64,000 nt of DNA from Glandiceps talaboti (Eukaryota; Hemichordata; Enteropneusta; Spengelidae): contig NC_135553.1 of the NCBI RefSeq assembly GCF_964340395.1, forward strand, positions 17,976,001-18,040,000. Reading direction: 5' to 3'. This document shows positions 37,730-52,289 of the stretch, piece after piece. Each line of letters opens with the position of its first letter. Positions within the stretch are counted from its first letter, which is position 1. The notes beneath the pieces were generated by a model. The model searched no databases. It saw only the letters and a program-made list of their open reading frames with translations, and was not told where the DNA came from. Both the position numbers and the translations under genes were made by a program.

Positions 37730-40700
37730 AGTGGTGTGTGTGTAAGGCTTCAGTGTTGTTTATTTGAACGGGCAACTTCTCAGTGCAACACGATATATCT
37801 TATGACAACCGGCAATGTTGGGTGGGTAGATTCTTTGGGTTTTACACCCAGACCGTCGTTACATTCAAATGAGTTGTACCGTATATTGCCGAAGGTCCGA
37901 CACAAACTATGTCCAAATCCACGTCACCTAAGTGTAAATATACATACATTGTTATTCTTCAACTGATTCCTAATAGCTATGCACCGTTTTATTGAATGAC
38001 GGACACTGAGTAAAAATGCATGTATTGAAAAGATCTACACAATTGAATACCGTTTCCTGACGTTGAGACCATTTTGAAAGGGTTCACTGTTTCTTTTTGT
38101 GAGTGAGCCTATAGCGATGATTTGGCAACGATGTCGACCTGATATAGGGAGACGAACTGACAATGTTGTTGTGACTTCCGCTGTCCAGACGATATAAAAT
38201 GTAGCAATCTTAGATTTTTGTTGAGCCAGACGACATTTTGTTTTTGTTACTGGTCAACTGGTTGCAATTGTATACACTTTCTTTTCTCATTGCCATCGGA
38301 TATTCAAGTTTCATTTCAAGTATAACATATGAAAGAATCGCGACAACGAATAAGCTACATTCAATTTTGCAGTGATTTTAGTTTCGACTCATGTAGCAGG
38401 AGGAAGTATACAATTGCAACTTATTGAAGGTCGCGGCAATCTCAGTAACGCATTGCGATGGTTTATTCCCATTCCCCGTTTGTTTGTCAAAACAGTAAAT
38501 CACTCAAAACGTCGATAGCGCATAACGAAATGACATTTGATGGGGGTTTATCAAAGTGTGACGTTAAATTCTAACAATAACACAAAGGCGACAGATCGTT
38601 GACTGTGAGTATGGAACGGTGAACTTATAATGTTAGTATATGGTAGTGTTTACCTTGAGTTTGACAGCCATGATTGCAGAAGAACCAATGCTCGCATGTG
38701 AGCGAAACTACTGGGTGTGGCGATCAAATAGTTAATGAATTGTTTCAACGCTATTGCTAGTTCCTCGACAGACCACTCACCTTGTTGACAGTGCTACTAC
38801 CTTTTACGTAACAAAGTCGACAGTCGGCGTTGACTTTTGAGGACAGCTAATCGATTGGTTCAGTGAGAAGGCTTTGTTGTCTGACTGAAGACTCAACGTA
38901 GTGTTTCTAAGGTGAAAGTTCACTTCCTTCTTGTACGTGAAGAGGGCGCTATACTACAAGACGATTTACAGCAACAACACTCCACGTCCACAGCATTGAA
39001 CTTGGTTTGTATAAAGTCTAAACGCATCATCACAGACTACTCTAGTCTATGACTATGGAAGGTCGTGTATTGTAATTTTCAATTACAATTTTACATGCAT
39101 TAATTAACTAATATCCATGATGATTTGCGTGTGTTGATGAATTCTGTGTTTTCTTTCTTTTATGAGTTTGCGTTCTTCAAATAGTCTTTCTAGCTTCTTT
39201 CCAATATCAAACCTTGATACAAATTCATTCTTAATAAGAATTTCTATAGTTGATACTTCCAGGTATCCAGTATTTGTGCAGAGTCCACTTACCGAGTAGA
39301 ATTAATAGCTGGACAGTCTTACAGTCTATTTTAAATTTGTTTGTGACACTTTCAAGAGGTTCTGTAAAAATAATATTGTGATCAGAAATTCCAACATCCG
39401 CTTTTGACAAAGTTTACAAATAAAATTTTTAATGTAGTCACAACACATCAAAACGATCTACAGTGTACAAATATGTGCTCTATTGTCAAGCTCCAAGGAC
39501 ACTGGACAAAATCTAGTGTCCCTTTACTTCCAAAAATATACAAATAGTTATATTACAGCTGATTACACGATGACGTAGTTTCCACTGGAATTCGCAGAGT
39601 TTCGTTTCGCTAGAAGTCCAGTCCCTTTATGGAATCGTTACGATGTACACCTCAACTGTAGTTTAGAGACCACGATGGCATCCAGGCTATTTCGCTAGTG
39701 ACAAAGTAAAAGTATTTCCATATGGATCTACTGAAACGCCCTAAATCTATTGGTGCGATTTGTTACTTCTGAAACCACCTAATGAGCATATCACTGCTCT
39801 GGATTGAACATTGTGCCAGAAAGGAGCAGCTTACATGATGATTGTCAGTTTGTGCAATGGAGTCTTATTAATTTTTGATGAGTACCTCACTGCCAATATC
39901 GGTTGTCGAAATAATACAAAAACATGGCTGACGTGATAAATTATCGACAGTGTCGTTATTCGACAGTGGATAACTTGTTATAGTAACAGTTGAATTGATT
40001 GAAATGACTATCTTGCCAATGTCTATACTCACCTGTTATATTAAGCCGTTACATCGACCAGTGTCGCCCACGCTGAACCCAAAGTATAAGTTTTATTGAA
40101 TTTTGTTGCCAAGAACCGGAATCTAAAGCGATTAGTGTAAACGAGACATTGGGATAATTTGGGAATGGCAATAAGCGTCATAAGAGACAATAAAGACAGG
40201 TTCACTAACTAAACAAAGTCATTAACTAGGAAATTAATGTATTTTTTTGATCAGAAGGCTTCCTTTTGTTATATGCATCCGGAGTGAATATATAAAGATA
40301 TAGTAACTCTTCCAACCACCACCCCCCACCAACCCTCCGCCAATACATCATAACATTAGTTTGAGGAATAGAAATACACATTGGTGAATATGAATACAAT
40401 GTAGAAGTGACGAATGTTTAGTTCATCACACAAAAGGACGCCCTCTTTTGTTCAACCAGTATTCTACGAACAAGCTGACAAGCTGTTGCAAGCTGTAGCA
40501 TGTTGACATTGCATTATTGGAGCATAGTCTCTATGTCAACATGTGTATTCACTAATTTACAAGAATTTTGTATCTCTAATTCCATCCGCCAAAACTCTAG
40601 TATAAATATTAGTCTTATGATACCAGGTGCCTGTACATTAATCTTACGCCGTTGTCTCTGAGTCACCATTACGTCACGCCATCGAACACTGACGGCCATC

Positions 40701-43700
40701 TAGCATATAATAGGGACGTGTAGTATTGCTTAGATTGTTGTTGTTTTCCTTATCGATGGGATAAATATAAGAAAGCTTTGACTAGAATTTCCTATCTGCA
40801 TGCCAGGAGGCAAAAATACAATGTTATTCCTACTAGTATAGCGATTGATGCATTTGTAGCAGCAGGATTCGTACGATATTTTCCTTTAGAAAACGGCAAT
40901 CAATTAAAGCAATAATACGTGCCCCTGTGTTTCATCTCACATATGCTGCAGCTGTGTTATTTCGATATTTGGTCGTTTTTTTCATTTCTGTGGGATTATT
41001 CAGTTGACTTTTAAACACCTAGTGGGTAACCGTATCTATATTTGTGAACAAACACAATATATACGGGTGTAAAATAACACACACACACACACTGTACACT
41101 CTTTCATATCTAAGCTTTTACTTTATTCATATTGTACGATCTGAATCCAAAATTAAAATAATATGACATTACATTGCACTTTATTTAACAGTTAGCACGA
41201 GTCAATATAAAAAAGTATTCATCGCATCATGGTTTGATAAAATTATCTTTAGAGGATTCAAATTTCAATATTTATAGAAGTACATTTTCTTGAAGGCAAC
41301 TTGATCAAATTTATTTTCTTTTGATAAAAACTATGTCGCAAGTATTCGTAAAATGGCGCATTGTGAAAATTTGAATCTATATGAGAATAGCACAAAAACC
41401 ACACAAAATATCATCTTTGCGGCAACGGTAGGATACCTCCGCCCCCCCCCCCCCCCCCATCCCAGAAATTGCTCAGACTCACAAAATGAAGAAGTAGTTG
41501 TGTCTGTAGTATTTGGACGCTTTGCCTGATACGTAGGGGGTCAATCGAGACTCGAGACATACACCTCCTACCTTATGACGTCATACATTACGCCTAACCA
41601 TGACCCCTGACCCGAATGGATGTATATTATAAAGTTGTCGATCTAATCCGACACAATCAACATAATATTACTCCATGTGTTGCTTACTTGTTGGGTACAT
41701 ACTTGAGAAAAAAAAACATATAAAAAGTTCAGATAAACTGCGTGGTAACACACGTATACCACAACTGATGACGTCATTGGCAAACGCACAAATTCGACAT
41801 CTCAGTGAATCTCAGATAGCCTTTATATCTGACGTGGCAGACACAAATATCATGATACACTATAAATAAGCTAACATATATTTTTGGTAATAATAATTTC
41901 TGAAGCTTTGCTTCCTAATATTATTTAAGCTAAGGGGGGGGGGGGGGATCCGATACATTGTCATGCACTTTACGCAGAAAATGAGAAACTGTTAAAATTT
42001 AAAACAGTTAAATGAACAAAATTGGAAAAAAAATTCTCAAAGACAAAAATTTAAGTTCTTTATGTATCTGTTATTATTCATTGCAATGTCCCCAATCGCT
42101 TATTCATTATTACATGGTGTTTGTTTGCTACATGGTGTATTGGGCTACTAGTTTATATTATCAGACACTGTATTTGAGTGGCTAAACTCTTCTAAAATAC
42201 TAACGGTTCCCGGCTATGAATTGAAACGAACCCTGAACTATAGGATCTCAGCATTAACATTGCGTAAATGGAATATATAGTCAGTTCACGATACAATGTA
42301 AATTGATTTAAAAGACGATGATTTACAACGTTATTACGGTTTAGGCATAGACAAATGATTTAGGGTATGAAATTGTATACGCAATATAATGTACATCATT
42401 AGATATTCAAAGTGTAAAAATACAATTGGAATGCGTAGCTTATTAAGTTCCAGACGGCGTGAAAAATATAAATCGCAATTATAAAAGTTGTATAGTACTG
42501 CAAAAGAAGCCGCCTATCGGTCATATCTTTCATTACGAAGAGAAATCCTAAACTGTTACAACGTCATGGTACATTATGCTACGTATTACACACAGTACGC
42601 TACGCTACGCAGTACGCTACGAATTGCGCACACTACACGCTACATATTACGCGCATTACGCTAACTACATGTTACGCGCACTACACTAGTGTGTTCCGCA
42701 TACAGTGTGAACGCTATATGTTAGAACAACTTAAGGCATACGGGAAATGAATTTGGCCATAAAATAATAGTACATGTCATATATTAACTCGCAGCGAGGT
42801 GTGTTGTAAAATACACGTAAAAAAATTGCTCATTTATATCCGATGGAAATAATTCATAACTTATTTGAAATCTGCAGCAATATTAGAAGAAAACGTCATT
42901 CTTGACACTCATTTAGAAGTTAAGATACGTGCTATTTCATGAATTTTAGCAAATGCGTTTATCTCTGATACTTATCACGTGTTACTTAGGAAAACGAACT
43001 AGGTTATGTATCTTGTAGAAATATTCTAAATCTCATAATTTTAGTAAATATAGTTGTAAAAGAGGTGATAACAAATTTGAGATATCGAGTTTATTTCTAT
43101 GTAAATCGTGACGAGAAGAGTTATGAGATAGTGGATGAATCACTACTAGAACACGATTAGGATATGAGTATTGCCATGCTATCATCAGTGTTAATGGGTC
43201 AAAATCTAGTGAAATACATGATATAAATTTGAACTTGAACTAATACTTAAATTTGTAGCAACACTAGTACTACTCTGTACTACACTGTTCTATGTTATTT
43301 TTTGAGCGTTGTATTATTTCAAAGATCCTGGTGAATCGATCTGAACATAAAAAACAACGAAACGACCCGGGCATTAAACGATAACCATACACTGGCGGCA
43401 CGATTACGTCCTAAATACGCCATTTTACATCTTTGGCATAATTACACAGCCTTGCATTAATTCTAGTAAACCATGTAAAATTCTGTAAATACACAAAAGC
43501 TATGCAAGTATATACTAAATGCTTTTCTTAACGCCGGCTTCCTTTGCTTGCTAGGCTTCTCCGTCCACACTCGGCACACTGAAAGGCCTCTCTCGGAGAG
43601 GTTACCCGCATCGTATACAGCGCCATCAACGGACGAAACACAGAACATCATATATTGGTCTTCAGTTGGCAGTCGTATCTGCTGTCTCACCTGCATATTC

Positions 43701-44078
43701 CAGACATCTCGCTTTCAATAATTAAAATCTTTATCATATATAAATATATTTCGAAATATTACTCATTGTAACTTTATCTCAACAGAAATTTAACGTTCAT
43801 GAACTAAAATATCAACGTTTCTCTGTACATCACGGTGCGTCTTCCATATAATTTGTGTATAGTGATCGCTGACAAATGTTTGTTCTGTCCTCTGAGTCAG
43901 TTCTAGTTTCCATAGTATCACGATCACCGTTCCTGGCATTCAAAGATCGAGTATATACAAAAAGAAAAATCCGTTTCGAACACTTTGGCGCTTACCCCCT
44001 AGTTTCGGATAATAGTGTACGTAATAAATATTCACGAGTGAAAACAGACTAGCTTACAGGGTCCTGATGATTTTTTTT
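37730..44078. other. Long interval without a supported gene
   Basis: Holds the upstream region of gene D. A GTAAAC donor-like site near 38655 (minus) could belong to its leader. A relic of the TIR element family of 55.6 kb (ATGTAGCAATCTTAG, TTTTGTTGAGCCAGACGA) is at 38190-38255. Also present are C- and G-tracts (41442-41458, 41935-41947) and a degenerate TACGC/CTACG array (42590-42680). No convincing exon was seen. Confidence 0.5.
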
Positions 44079-44678
44079 CTAAGCAAGTTGTGGTCCAGCA
44101 GTCACACTACTAGCACTCATTTTACTCGTACGTCTGTCGTCAGTATGCTCAGACGAACTTGTGCGTTTACTAGTCGTTGATGACGATGGCGTTATTGCTG
44201 TCAGTGGTTCGTCTTCTCGTGTTCCCATGATATGATTCGTCTCGTCCTCCTCTTCGTCTTCGTCAGGTTCTCCGTGACCCTTGTCCATGGCCGATTCGTT
44301 GACGATGCTCACCGTCATCATGGGTTCTGCCTGTTCAGTCAACTTCCTAAAGTCTTTGTTTTGCATGGGTCGCTTTACTATCGGAGTACCGCTCTGATAC
44401 TTCTTTCCTTTGGTTTTCCTCGAACAGCAAAACATCGACAATGAAAACGAAAGTGCGATGATTCCCATAACGACCACTAGAGTTCCTAAAATACCAATGA
44501 GATGGCCTTCATGTCCTACAATACCAACGATCATCATGATAGCTCCCGCCACTATACAAAATATGCCGATGCCAAAGAAAGCGCATAGTTTGGTTTTTAT
44601 TTTGTGACCACAAATTTTAGGCTCCTCAATATAAGTGTCTGCTGCAGTCATGGTTCTTGTCAATGCATCTTCATCCAT
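44079..44678 (-). CDS. Gene E: two-pass membrane protein with acidic Ser/Thr-rich tail
   Basis: One exon encodes 199 residues. The start is in a strong context (TTACCATGG). A probable acceptor (CCGAATAG, 44697-44698) just upstream suggests a leader exon. A 30-residue N-terminus containing KICGHKIKTK leads to membrane segments at about 31-54 and 60-85, followed by Cys-Cys and a basic RKTKGKK stop-transfer cluster. The C-terminal tail is hydrophilic, with a DEDEEEDE acidic run (about 138-146) and a Ser/Thr cluster likely to be phosphorylated. No PPxY motif was found. Layout and position fit the array, but sequence similarity to A-D is weak, so membership is tentative. It might be a claudin- or MARVEL-unrelated orphan. 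Confidence 0.82.
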   Translation of the reverse strand: MDEDALTRTMTAADTYIEEPKICGHKIKTKLCAFFGIGIFCIVAGAIMMIVGIVGHEGHLIGILGTLVVVMGIIALSFSLSMFCCSRKTKGKKYQSGTPIVKRPMQNKDFRKLTEQAEPMMTVSIVNESAMDKGHGEPDEDEEEDETNHIMGTREDEPLTAITPSSSTTSKRTSSSEHTDDRRTSKMSASSVTAGPQLA

Positions 44679-44699
44679 GGTAACCTTGAGGGCGTCCTA

Positions 44700-47600
44700 T
44701 TCGGTCAGAAGAAATACCCGCTTAGCGTGTTTGCTGGATGCAAAAAATCCGAGGTATATGTATCCCAGGGCCTGTAAACGAATGTCAAGAGATAGGAGGA
44801 TCAGTAATTATGGTATCGATATGAGATACCGGGTCACGTTATTGCCACTTTGTATTATTTTTGGGGAATCATTATGGCATAAAAAATAGACAACTTAAAA
44901 TACGGTTATATTTACAGAAATTTAGATCCTCAACTTTGACGTAGGAGAGGGTGGGTCAAGTTTTCAACTTTGACACAGGGGAAGGGGTCAAGTTTTCAAT
45001 TGCGTCACAAGGAAGGGGCTAAGATATTAAAAATAAGATATTAAATTTTGTTCTCCGTGTTGTCAAAGTAACGTTTGTGGAGGTGAGAGATTTCAACGCA
45101 GGTAGCAAAATTTATTGTTTACATGGAGCCGACATACAGTCGAGTCTTACCCTCCACCAAAAACTTACCAATCTGATTAAAATCCGGTGTACGACCCGCG
45201 ATGATTCGTTTCGTTACCTTCTTCCTTTAGTTAGTATATATTAATTTCGTTTGATTTTTATTTTGGTTTTTTTTCTTGGAGAAAGACAAGACAAAATAGA
45301 AAACAAACAACAATATACGACGAAAGGAGTACATAGAGGGAATCGAGCTGTGTTCAGACCACTATAGAGAATAGTGATCTGAGAGCTGTGTTACAACATC
45401 GGGTTTTAATCGCCGGATAGCGAAACTACTGTCAGGAAATTAATAACTAGATATGACATACTGTGTTTGTAATGGTTTCCATAAAACCACCTTCTGTAAA
45501 GAAAAACGATGCAAATCTTTCATAATTTTGTTGAACTGGTATTACACCTACCAACCCTACAAATTGGTGATATATTACCTACACCATAATGCATTATCTA
45601 TACAGTAAAGGTGATCACGTGTAAACTTGATGACCTTGCTAATAGTATGCACCTCAAACTTTCAAAGGTCACCGGATGAATATAAACAAGGACGACCCTG
45701 AGGGATTATACACAACTAATTATTGCCAAAATTAAGTTGTGAGATCAGATTTTACACAATTCCGAAAAAAGGCACTCCCATATCAAGTTATTTAGTCAAG
45801 AATAACCATTAAACCATAGACCGTCTGGAGTTCACTCCATGACGACAACCCACGGTGGTACGCCTATGATAAAACCAAAGACACTATGGTGTGAATCTCT
45901 CGAACTGATACTAGCGAGAACTTTTTAGAACGAAACTCCTTCCATGCCACAGAGGAGTCTGCTGAAAATCAACGTTTTTTGTACAAATGAACTAAATCAG
46001 AATGTACTGTTTGTGTTACAGGTGAACGTATGACGTCATGATATAATAACCAATCAGGTTGGTCAATACATAGACCCTGCACAGTGCTAGTGACACCCAT
46101 GAGGTCTACTGTCAGTCACATAGCGTGGCTGCGTCGCGTCTCACTGTTGTTAGTGTGGTAGCATTATCTTTTTGAGAGAAAAAATCGGAATTTATAACGA
46201 CTGAAACGGAAAAAGCAATCCGGCATCTATCATATATTTCTCTGCTACAACGAGAACGCTCCCAAAGGACACTTAGCAAGCTTATAATATGAATTATGTA
46301 CATGTATCATGAATAGACAAAAAGAAAACTTATAATTGTAAGGAGATAGTCATGGTAACATGTGAATGGAACTTTGTCAGAAATCAGAATCCTTTAGGCA
46401 AACATTAACTCATAATGACCTGACCGACGTTTCCAAACAGTCGTGAACTATCTCACCACAAAGGATGGCAGCTGTACTATATCCTCAAAGCAAACTATAA
46501 ACACTGCCAAATATTTCCATCTTAGAAAGAAATATCAAAATGGTTTGAATTGCTCACGCTGGGGTTTAATACGATGGTTTGTATGAATTCTGAGTACATG
46601 TAGTACATAACCTTTGACCTAGGGAGATAACGAGTCTCGGTCTACAAGGCTCCCTAAGTTGGTAGTGATATGCGTGTAATAACACTGTTACACATCAATA
46701 ATATCGACATCAGCCGAGGTTTACTGACACAGACAATAAGAACAGTGTGTGACTCCGTTAATAATCAATACACATAATGAAATTTATGTATGCTATGAAT
46801 ATTATTAAGAATTGATGGTGGTACTTCTATCATGGTTGATGAAATAATGTTGACATTTTCTAAACAATATAAAACTGTCGATATTCAAATTAAGTAGGAA
46901 TTATCTGTACAAAATAAATATTTTCATTCAAACACAAAAACGTTCGGCGAAGCATGGATAGGTCGAATGAATACGATTGTAAGCCTTACCAGAACTAAGG
47001 ATTTGAACGACTCGGCCATCGGATATGGCTTTTAATAGTTGTATTTGAAGGCCATCCCAATTAGCCTATGTTTGTATGGTATAATAACTGAGAAGGTGAC
47101 ACAGACAGTAAACCAAAATGAAACGTGAGCAGAATTTGGAGTACTATTGAGAATTGAAAACAACGAAGTCTAGATCTTGTGAGATCGTGGTCCTTTAAGG
47201 GATTTGTAATCGGAAAGTGACATGTTATTTTCTGCCCAGCTGGAGGTACATAAAGTTATCATCCTTTCAATGTGATGCCCATAATTACTTATTTTTTCAA
47301 GTTATTAAATGTATTACATGCATCACTGTACACCGAGGTATAACAATGGTAAATACGCTGATCGAAAATTACCAAACTGATGTGGCGTATTGAGCTGAAT
47401 GTTCTAAAAATACACATACACGACACATGCCATGTCCTTGGTGTACACAGACCTGAGTTAATATTAAGCCACATTGTGAAGCTGATAGTGTACACTACAG
47501 GAAATGCAACACTTACATCACGTACACCGACAGGTGCTAGAGTTTTATTCCACAGATGACGACGCTATTAGAACCTGTATATTCGTACAATATAGTCAGT

Positions 47601-50350
47601 GTTGGAAGGGTTCTTTTATTATTTATAGACTAACCTAGGCTCATTGATTTTTGGAGAAGCCTGAGCTGTTGTATTTGACAGCAATGACACAAAACAAGGA
47701 TGGCAGTTGCCGCATTACGGTGATTCTGTACAAAATATTAATACCTACTTTAATATAATAGAACTATTTGAATTAATTTACATAAATTTACATAAATTTC
47801 ATTATGAATCGCGTCATCCGTTCTTATCTGTACTCTGATCAAAACGGCAGTTTTAGTTCTATTTTGGTAACGTGCCTGTCGCAACAGATTCTATATGATA
47901 TATCTTTTCCCCATTTATCACTATGGTAATCGTATACGGTTCGCACGTTTCTAATATAATTTATAATGAGCGCTTTTCTGCATGGCCTATTTTTAATGGA
48001 AAGAAGTCGTAATCAGGTTTCACGCCAAAAATATACGAGATCGAAATCAAAGAGAGCAAATTGAAAAAGAGATAGAAATCGGAGTTTACAATAATTACAT
48101 ATATTACGCTACTCTAGGCTAGTTATCAACCAGTCAATACTATTTTTTTTATAAGGTTAATATATGAAAAGAGATAGTCGACGACAAGGGACATGGTAAT
48201 TCAGGATTCGGCTAAATTAATTAATACCACGGGGAATTTTATATTTGCATTTAAATAAGAGTAAGTTATTATTATCCACAGTATACGTCTTCCCGGCTCA
48301 CGTACGTACGTAGTAAACAAGTCAATGTATTCACCGTCTGTGACATAGTTATGGTGTTGATCGGAACTCGTAATAAAAACGATTCCTTTTAAAATATACA
48401 GTGTCCTACTTCTCATTCTATTTATTGGTTATTTCTTATCATATGTATACAGGTATTAATACAGTTCACTGTTATCATTTTTGCGCTGGATTTAACGTGT
48501 CCAGGAATGTAAATATGGCCGTTAATTGAACATAAATGTAAACCCCAGAATGTTAGGAGATACTATCTCAGTGCAAACATCTACTAAAAAATTCCAGCGT
48601 TGCGCTAACACCGTTTTCGTCATTTTGAAAATGCTGAGAAAAAAAACATATATATACTGAAGTACCATTACGATTGATTTCCCTCTTAAAAGCCTGCCTC
48701 TCAGGATACGTTAATATTTCTAACACGGTACATGCCACATCTACATAAACGTTACATGTTGTATATGGCAAGGCTGTCAAAAACATAATCCATCAACGTT
48801 AAAAATTGATTTTCTTGTCAATCCAAACGCCTCAATGCACATTGTCTGCGAGCCGAGGGTTGTCAGAAATGCCTCGATGTGAACCCCATGTTGTCGTCAA
48901 AAAAGAAAGCTTTCCACAGTAAATTTGAGAAATGGCAGTAAATCTCTACTTCGTAGCGTTAAAGAATATTGAACCCAACCGGATAGCCATGCTATATGGT
49001 GGATACCTGGCGCTATTTTCTGATATATGAGATTGATTATTTACCTTTGTCACGTTGCGCGGCGTCGCGTCTCCTCGCAGCAGAGGTTCTTGTGTTTACC
49101 GTCAAGATAGTGATGTTCACGAAAAAACGTCTATACGCTTCCAAAGCCTGTATTCTCGTGTGTGACGATAATAAAGACGGACTATCGTATTTTGTAGGAT
49201 TTCCTACCCGAACAAAAGAACATCCCCCGTGAGACGACTCACACCGTTACACTCACGCCATCGACGATTACAACTTCACCACACCTTGATAGCCCTCCTA
49301 TCATTCATACGCGCTCATATTTACATGACGTCATTTGCGTTTCTAACCCGAACGACCCCCTAAGCTGTTGAGCATTCGAAAACGTCTTGCTGTCTGTGTT
49401 GACAAATAGTGGAATTTGATATATCAGCGAACCCAACTCCGCGTTTTTTAGGGAAAAGAACATCCGTGAATTAGATCTATTTTCCATTTGTTATTTAATA
49501 TTCACTTTTCACGAAAGTTCGTTTGCGTTCAAATGAAGGAACAGAATAAGTACCAATTTACGGGCTTAAATTCAGTTGGTAACATATTGCTAATATTTAA
49601 TTTAAACATGAAAGTGTAATGGTGTATGTATCAGATTAAAGATTTTGTGAAATTATTTCCATTGCTCTATTAATAACTGACCCATTCCACTTTTAACGAA
49701 GAACATGGTATGAGTAATATTGATTTATAGCATGGTTGGTACGGTATCATACCGTACCAGAATGTTTTACCAAACACGGTATGTAGTGGTACATGCTTTA
49801 ACCCAGTTACATTTTGTATAAGGCAACTACAAACACAGACAACGTCTATGCTACGTAACAATATGTACAGTTCCATCAACATACAGTACTCCAGGACGGT
49901 ACTCCGAAGGTTTTACTCAATTTGCAACAAACACATTAATGTGAGAACGCAGACATATAGCTGTACTACGCCATAATAATGTCACATACGGGCTGGAGAG
50001 AAGAGACACCACGGTGACATGTGTGAACCCCTACCGTACCGTACCAGCACGAACGGTATATATCATTTCGTTAATAATTCGTTTATTGGTGTACCCCGTT
50101 GGAAAAGACATTCCTGTGAAACGATGGGTCACCTAATTGGAATTATGTATGACAAACGTGGCTGTGCAACGTGGGTTATACTTCCATGGTTCACCTAACT
50201 TTCTTTCATCGCTGTTCTGAAGTAAAATTAAAATATTGATTTTACCATATCAAACAATAAGACCATTGTCAGAAGTGAGGGTAGCCACAGTTATTTTTGT
50301 TAATATTATCATACATTGAACTGTATTTTGAAAGACAAAAATCCTCCGCC
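44700..50350. other. Long interval without a supported gene
   Basis: The upstream part includes the gene E promoter side. 45165-45230 is a dispersed-repeat fragment shared with about 6280. 46990-47060 resembles parts of the 34.7-kb region (ACTCGGCCA, GAAGGCCATCCC), probably another repeat. No open frame here shows domain, membrane or compositional evidence of coding. Confidence 0.5.
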
Positions 50351-50353
50351 AAG

Positions 50354-50356
<3 letters not shown>

Positions 50357-50436
<80 letters not shown>

Positions 50437-50539
50437 CATTATATGTCAAATGTCCATATATATAATTAGATGAGGAAATGTTTCATGAATTGATTAATGA
50501 AACATTTCCGACTTTCTTAAAACACATACATACATACAT

Positions 50540-50570
<31 letters not shown>

Positions 50571-50615
50571 TACATACATACATACATACATACATACATA
50601 CATACATACATACAT

Positions 50616-50650
<35 letters not shown>

Positions 50651-50702
50651 TACATACATACATACATACATACATACATACATACATACATACATACATA
50701 CA

Positions 50703-50735
<33 letters not shown>

Positions 50736-50740
50736 GTACG
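50357..50740. repeat. (TA)n and (ATAC)n microsatellites
   Basis: TA array (50357-50431), then a short 16-nt near-palindrome (AATGTTTCATGAATTGATTAATGAAACATT region, 50475-50506), then ATAC/AC arrays (50524-50730). All long open frames across this stretch are repeat translation. Confidence 0.95.
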
Positions 50741-50769
50741 TTGTCACCAATATCCTATCATAACATGAA

Positions 50770-52117
50770 ACACAACAATCGTAACTTTTACTCTGTCCAT
50801 TGGAACTCGGACGGCTAAAAGAAGTGGTCTGAGATTTGAATGATTATAGAAAGGGAAGGAAGGAAGAAGCCGCCCCCTTTTCAACATCAACATTCTTGAA
50901 CAAAACAGAATATTGCTCCAGCTGCTAGCTATGAGTACAGTCATGCATAGATCCTACACTTGTAGGGTATATTGACATTTTGTGATGTCGTTCTTACGTA
51001 ACACGGTATCGCATAGACCCTATTGGTAGAAGGCTCCTGTCTCTACATACATAGACTGATGGAACAATGGACTCGCAAGTTGTTGTTTTTTGTGATTAGA
51101 AACGTTGTGTAGTACATGCAATTTCGTGAAATTGGTGTTATTAATACACTGTAGTGAGTGAGTGAGATGAATTACATTACGTTAATACAAAGATAGATTT
51201 TAAGCCAATATACAGAATATTTACTTACCCAACGACTACTTTGTAACTATGTCGTTTCCGTTGTCTGCCTTGCGATCGAACGGGTGTACTTACTGCTACG
51301 GGGACGATTCGAACTGGTTCACAATAAAGACCAAATTTCCTGTCTCCTGTCTTTGGCCTGTCGGTCAGCAGTTGTCAAACTTCCTGGCTAAATGTACAAT
51401 GTAAATAAACCCGCACACCGCACCGTGACTCATGACTCATATTCTGTAACAAAGCGCTCAATCACCTTACCAGCGCTATTGTGTCCTGACCGTCAGAGTG
51501 TGCCTTGAATTACGTCATTGTGAGGATGACGGTATTGTTCTTTACCCAAGTAAGTCACGTGTCAACCAGCTGTTCGCCTCGCGGCGTTGTCATCGCATTT
51601 CTCTTGATTAATATCGAAAAATGCTAAATATAATATAGAGAGAAAAAGACCCCTTCAGTTTATCAACACGCTTCGTGAAATAGGTTTTCCGTATAGAGTT
51701 AGGGAGTCCATTTTCGGCATGGCGATATTATTATAACTGAGGAGGGTGACCTCCGACCCACTCACTGATCGCCTTGATGACTTTGAGTAGTATGTAACTG
51801 GCATACTGTATTTTCTACAAGTTGAAAATCCTGACAATGTAAACAATAACCAAAGGATACCGACCGCTTTTCAAATGAACGAATCATGATGGAAATTACA
51901 AAGTGCATTCTATCCGTAAAGTTGTACAAACCTTAGACGAATCATGATAATGGAGTACATGTAAAACATGATAGTGGTCTGAGTACAATTTATAAACACA
52001 TGATCTACAGGACTATATACGACATTCTTGTCAATCATTGACCTTATTTTTTTTTCTGTTTCTCATTCAGAACAACTATTGGGCAGTCGGTCGATTAAAA
52101 AAAACAGTTTTAAAAAA
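50770..52117. other. No supported gene
   Basis: Plain sequence with a copy of the dispersed TAGTGGTCTGAG motif near 51975. A 63-codon minus frame at 51655-51846 is unsupported. Confidence 0.5.
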
Positions 52118-52284
52118 TCAATCTTCTTCATCTTCGAATTCGATTTACTGGATTCCTACTTCAATTTCTCTACACAATTTCCGTTGCTTCTCCTCTAAAA
52201 CCTTTCCCCATCCTTGAATAACTTGCGTCGTGAAAGAAATGCGTTGTTCGTGAACAAGCGTTGTCGCCGCCGCCGCCGCCACGA
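52118..52284 (-). pseudogene. Possible last exon or gene fragment with an in-frame stop
   Basis: On the minus strand a TCTGCAG acceptor-like site (ending 52285) is followed by a frame that reads as typical protein: an Ala run encoded by GCG repeats, then VHEQRISFTTQVIQGWGK, then a charged helix ending CREIEVGIQ and TAA (52145-52147). In the same frame after the TAA comes IEFEDEED and TGA (52118-52120), which resembles a normal acidic C-terminus. Either the first stop is real, or a former sense codon mutated and this is a pseudogene or retrocopy. I do not recognise the family. GC content and codon content differ from the surrounding DNA. Confidence 0.45.
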
Positions 52285-52289
52285 CTGCA

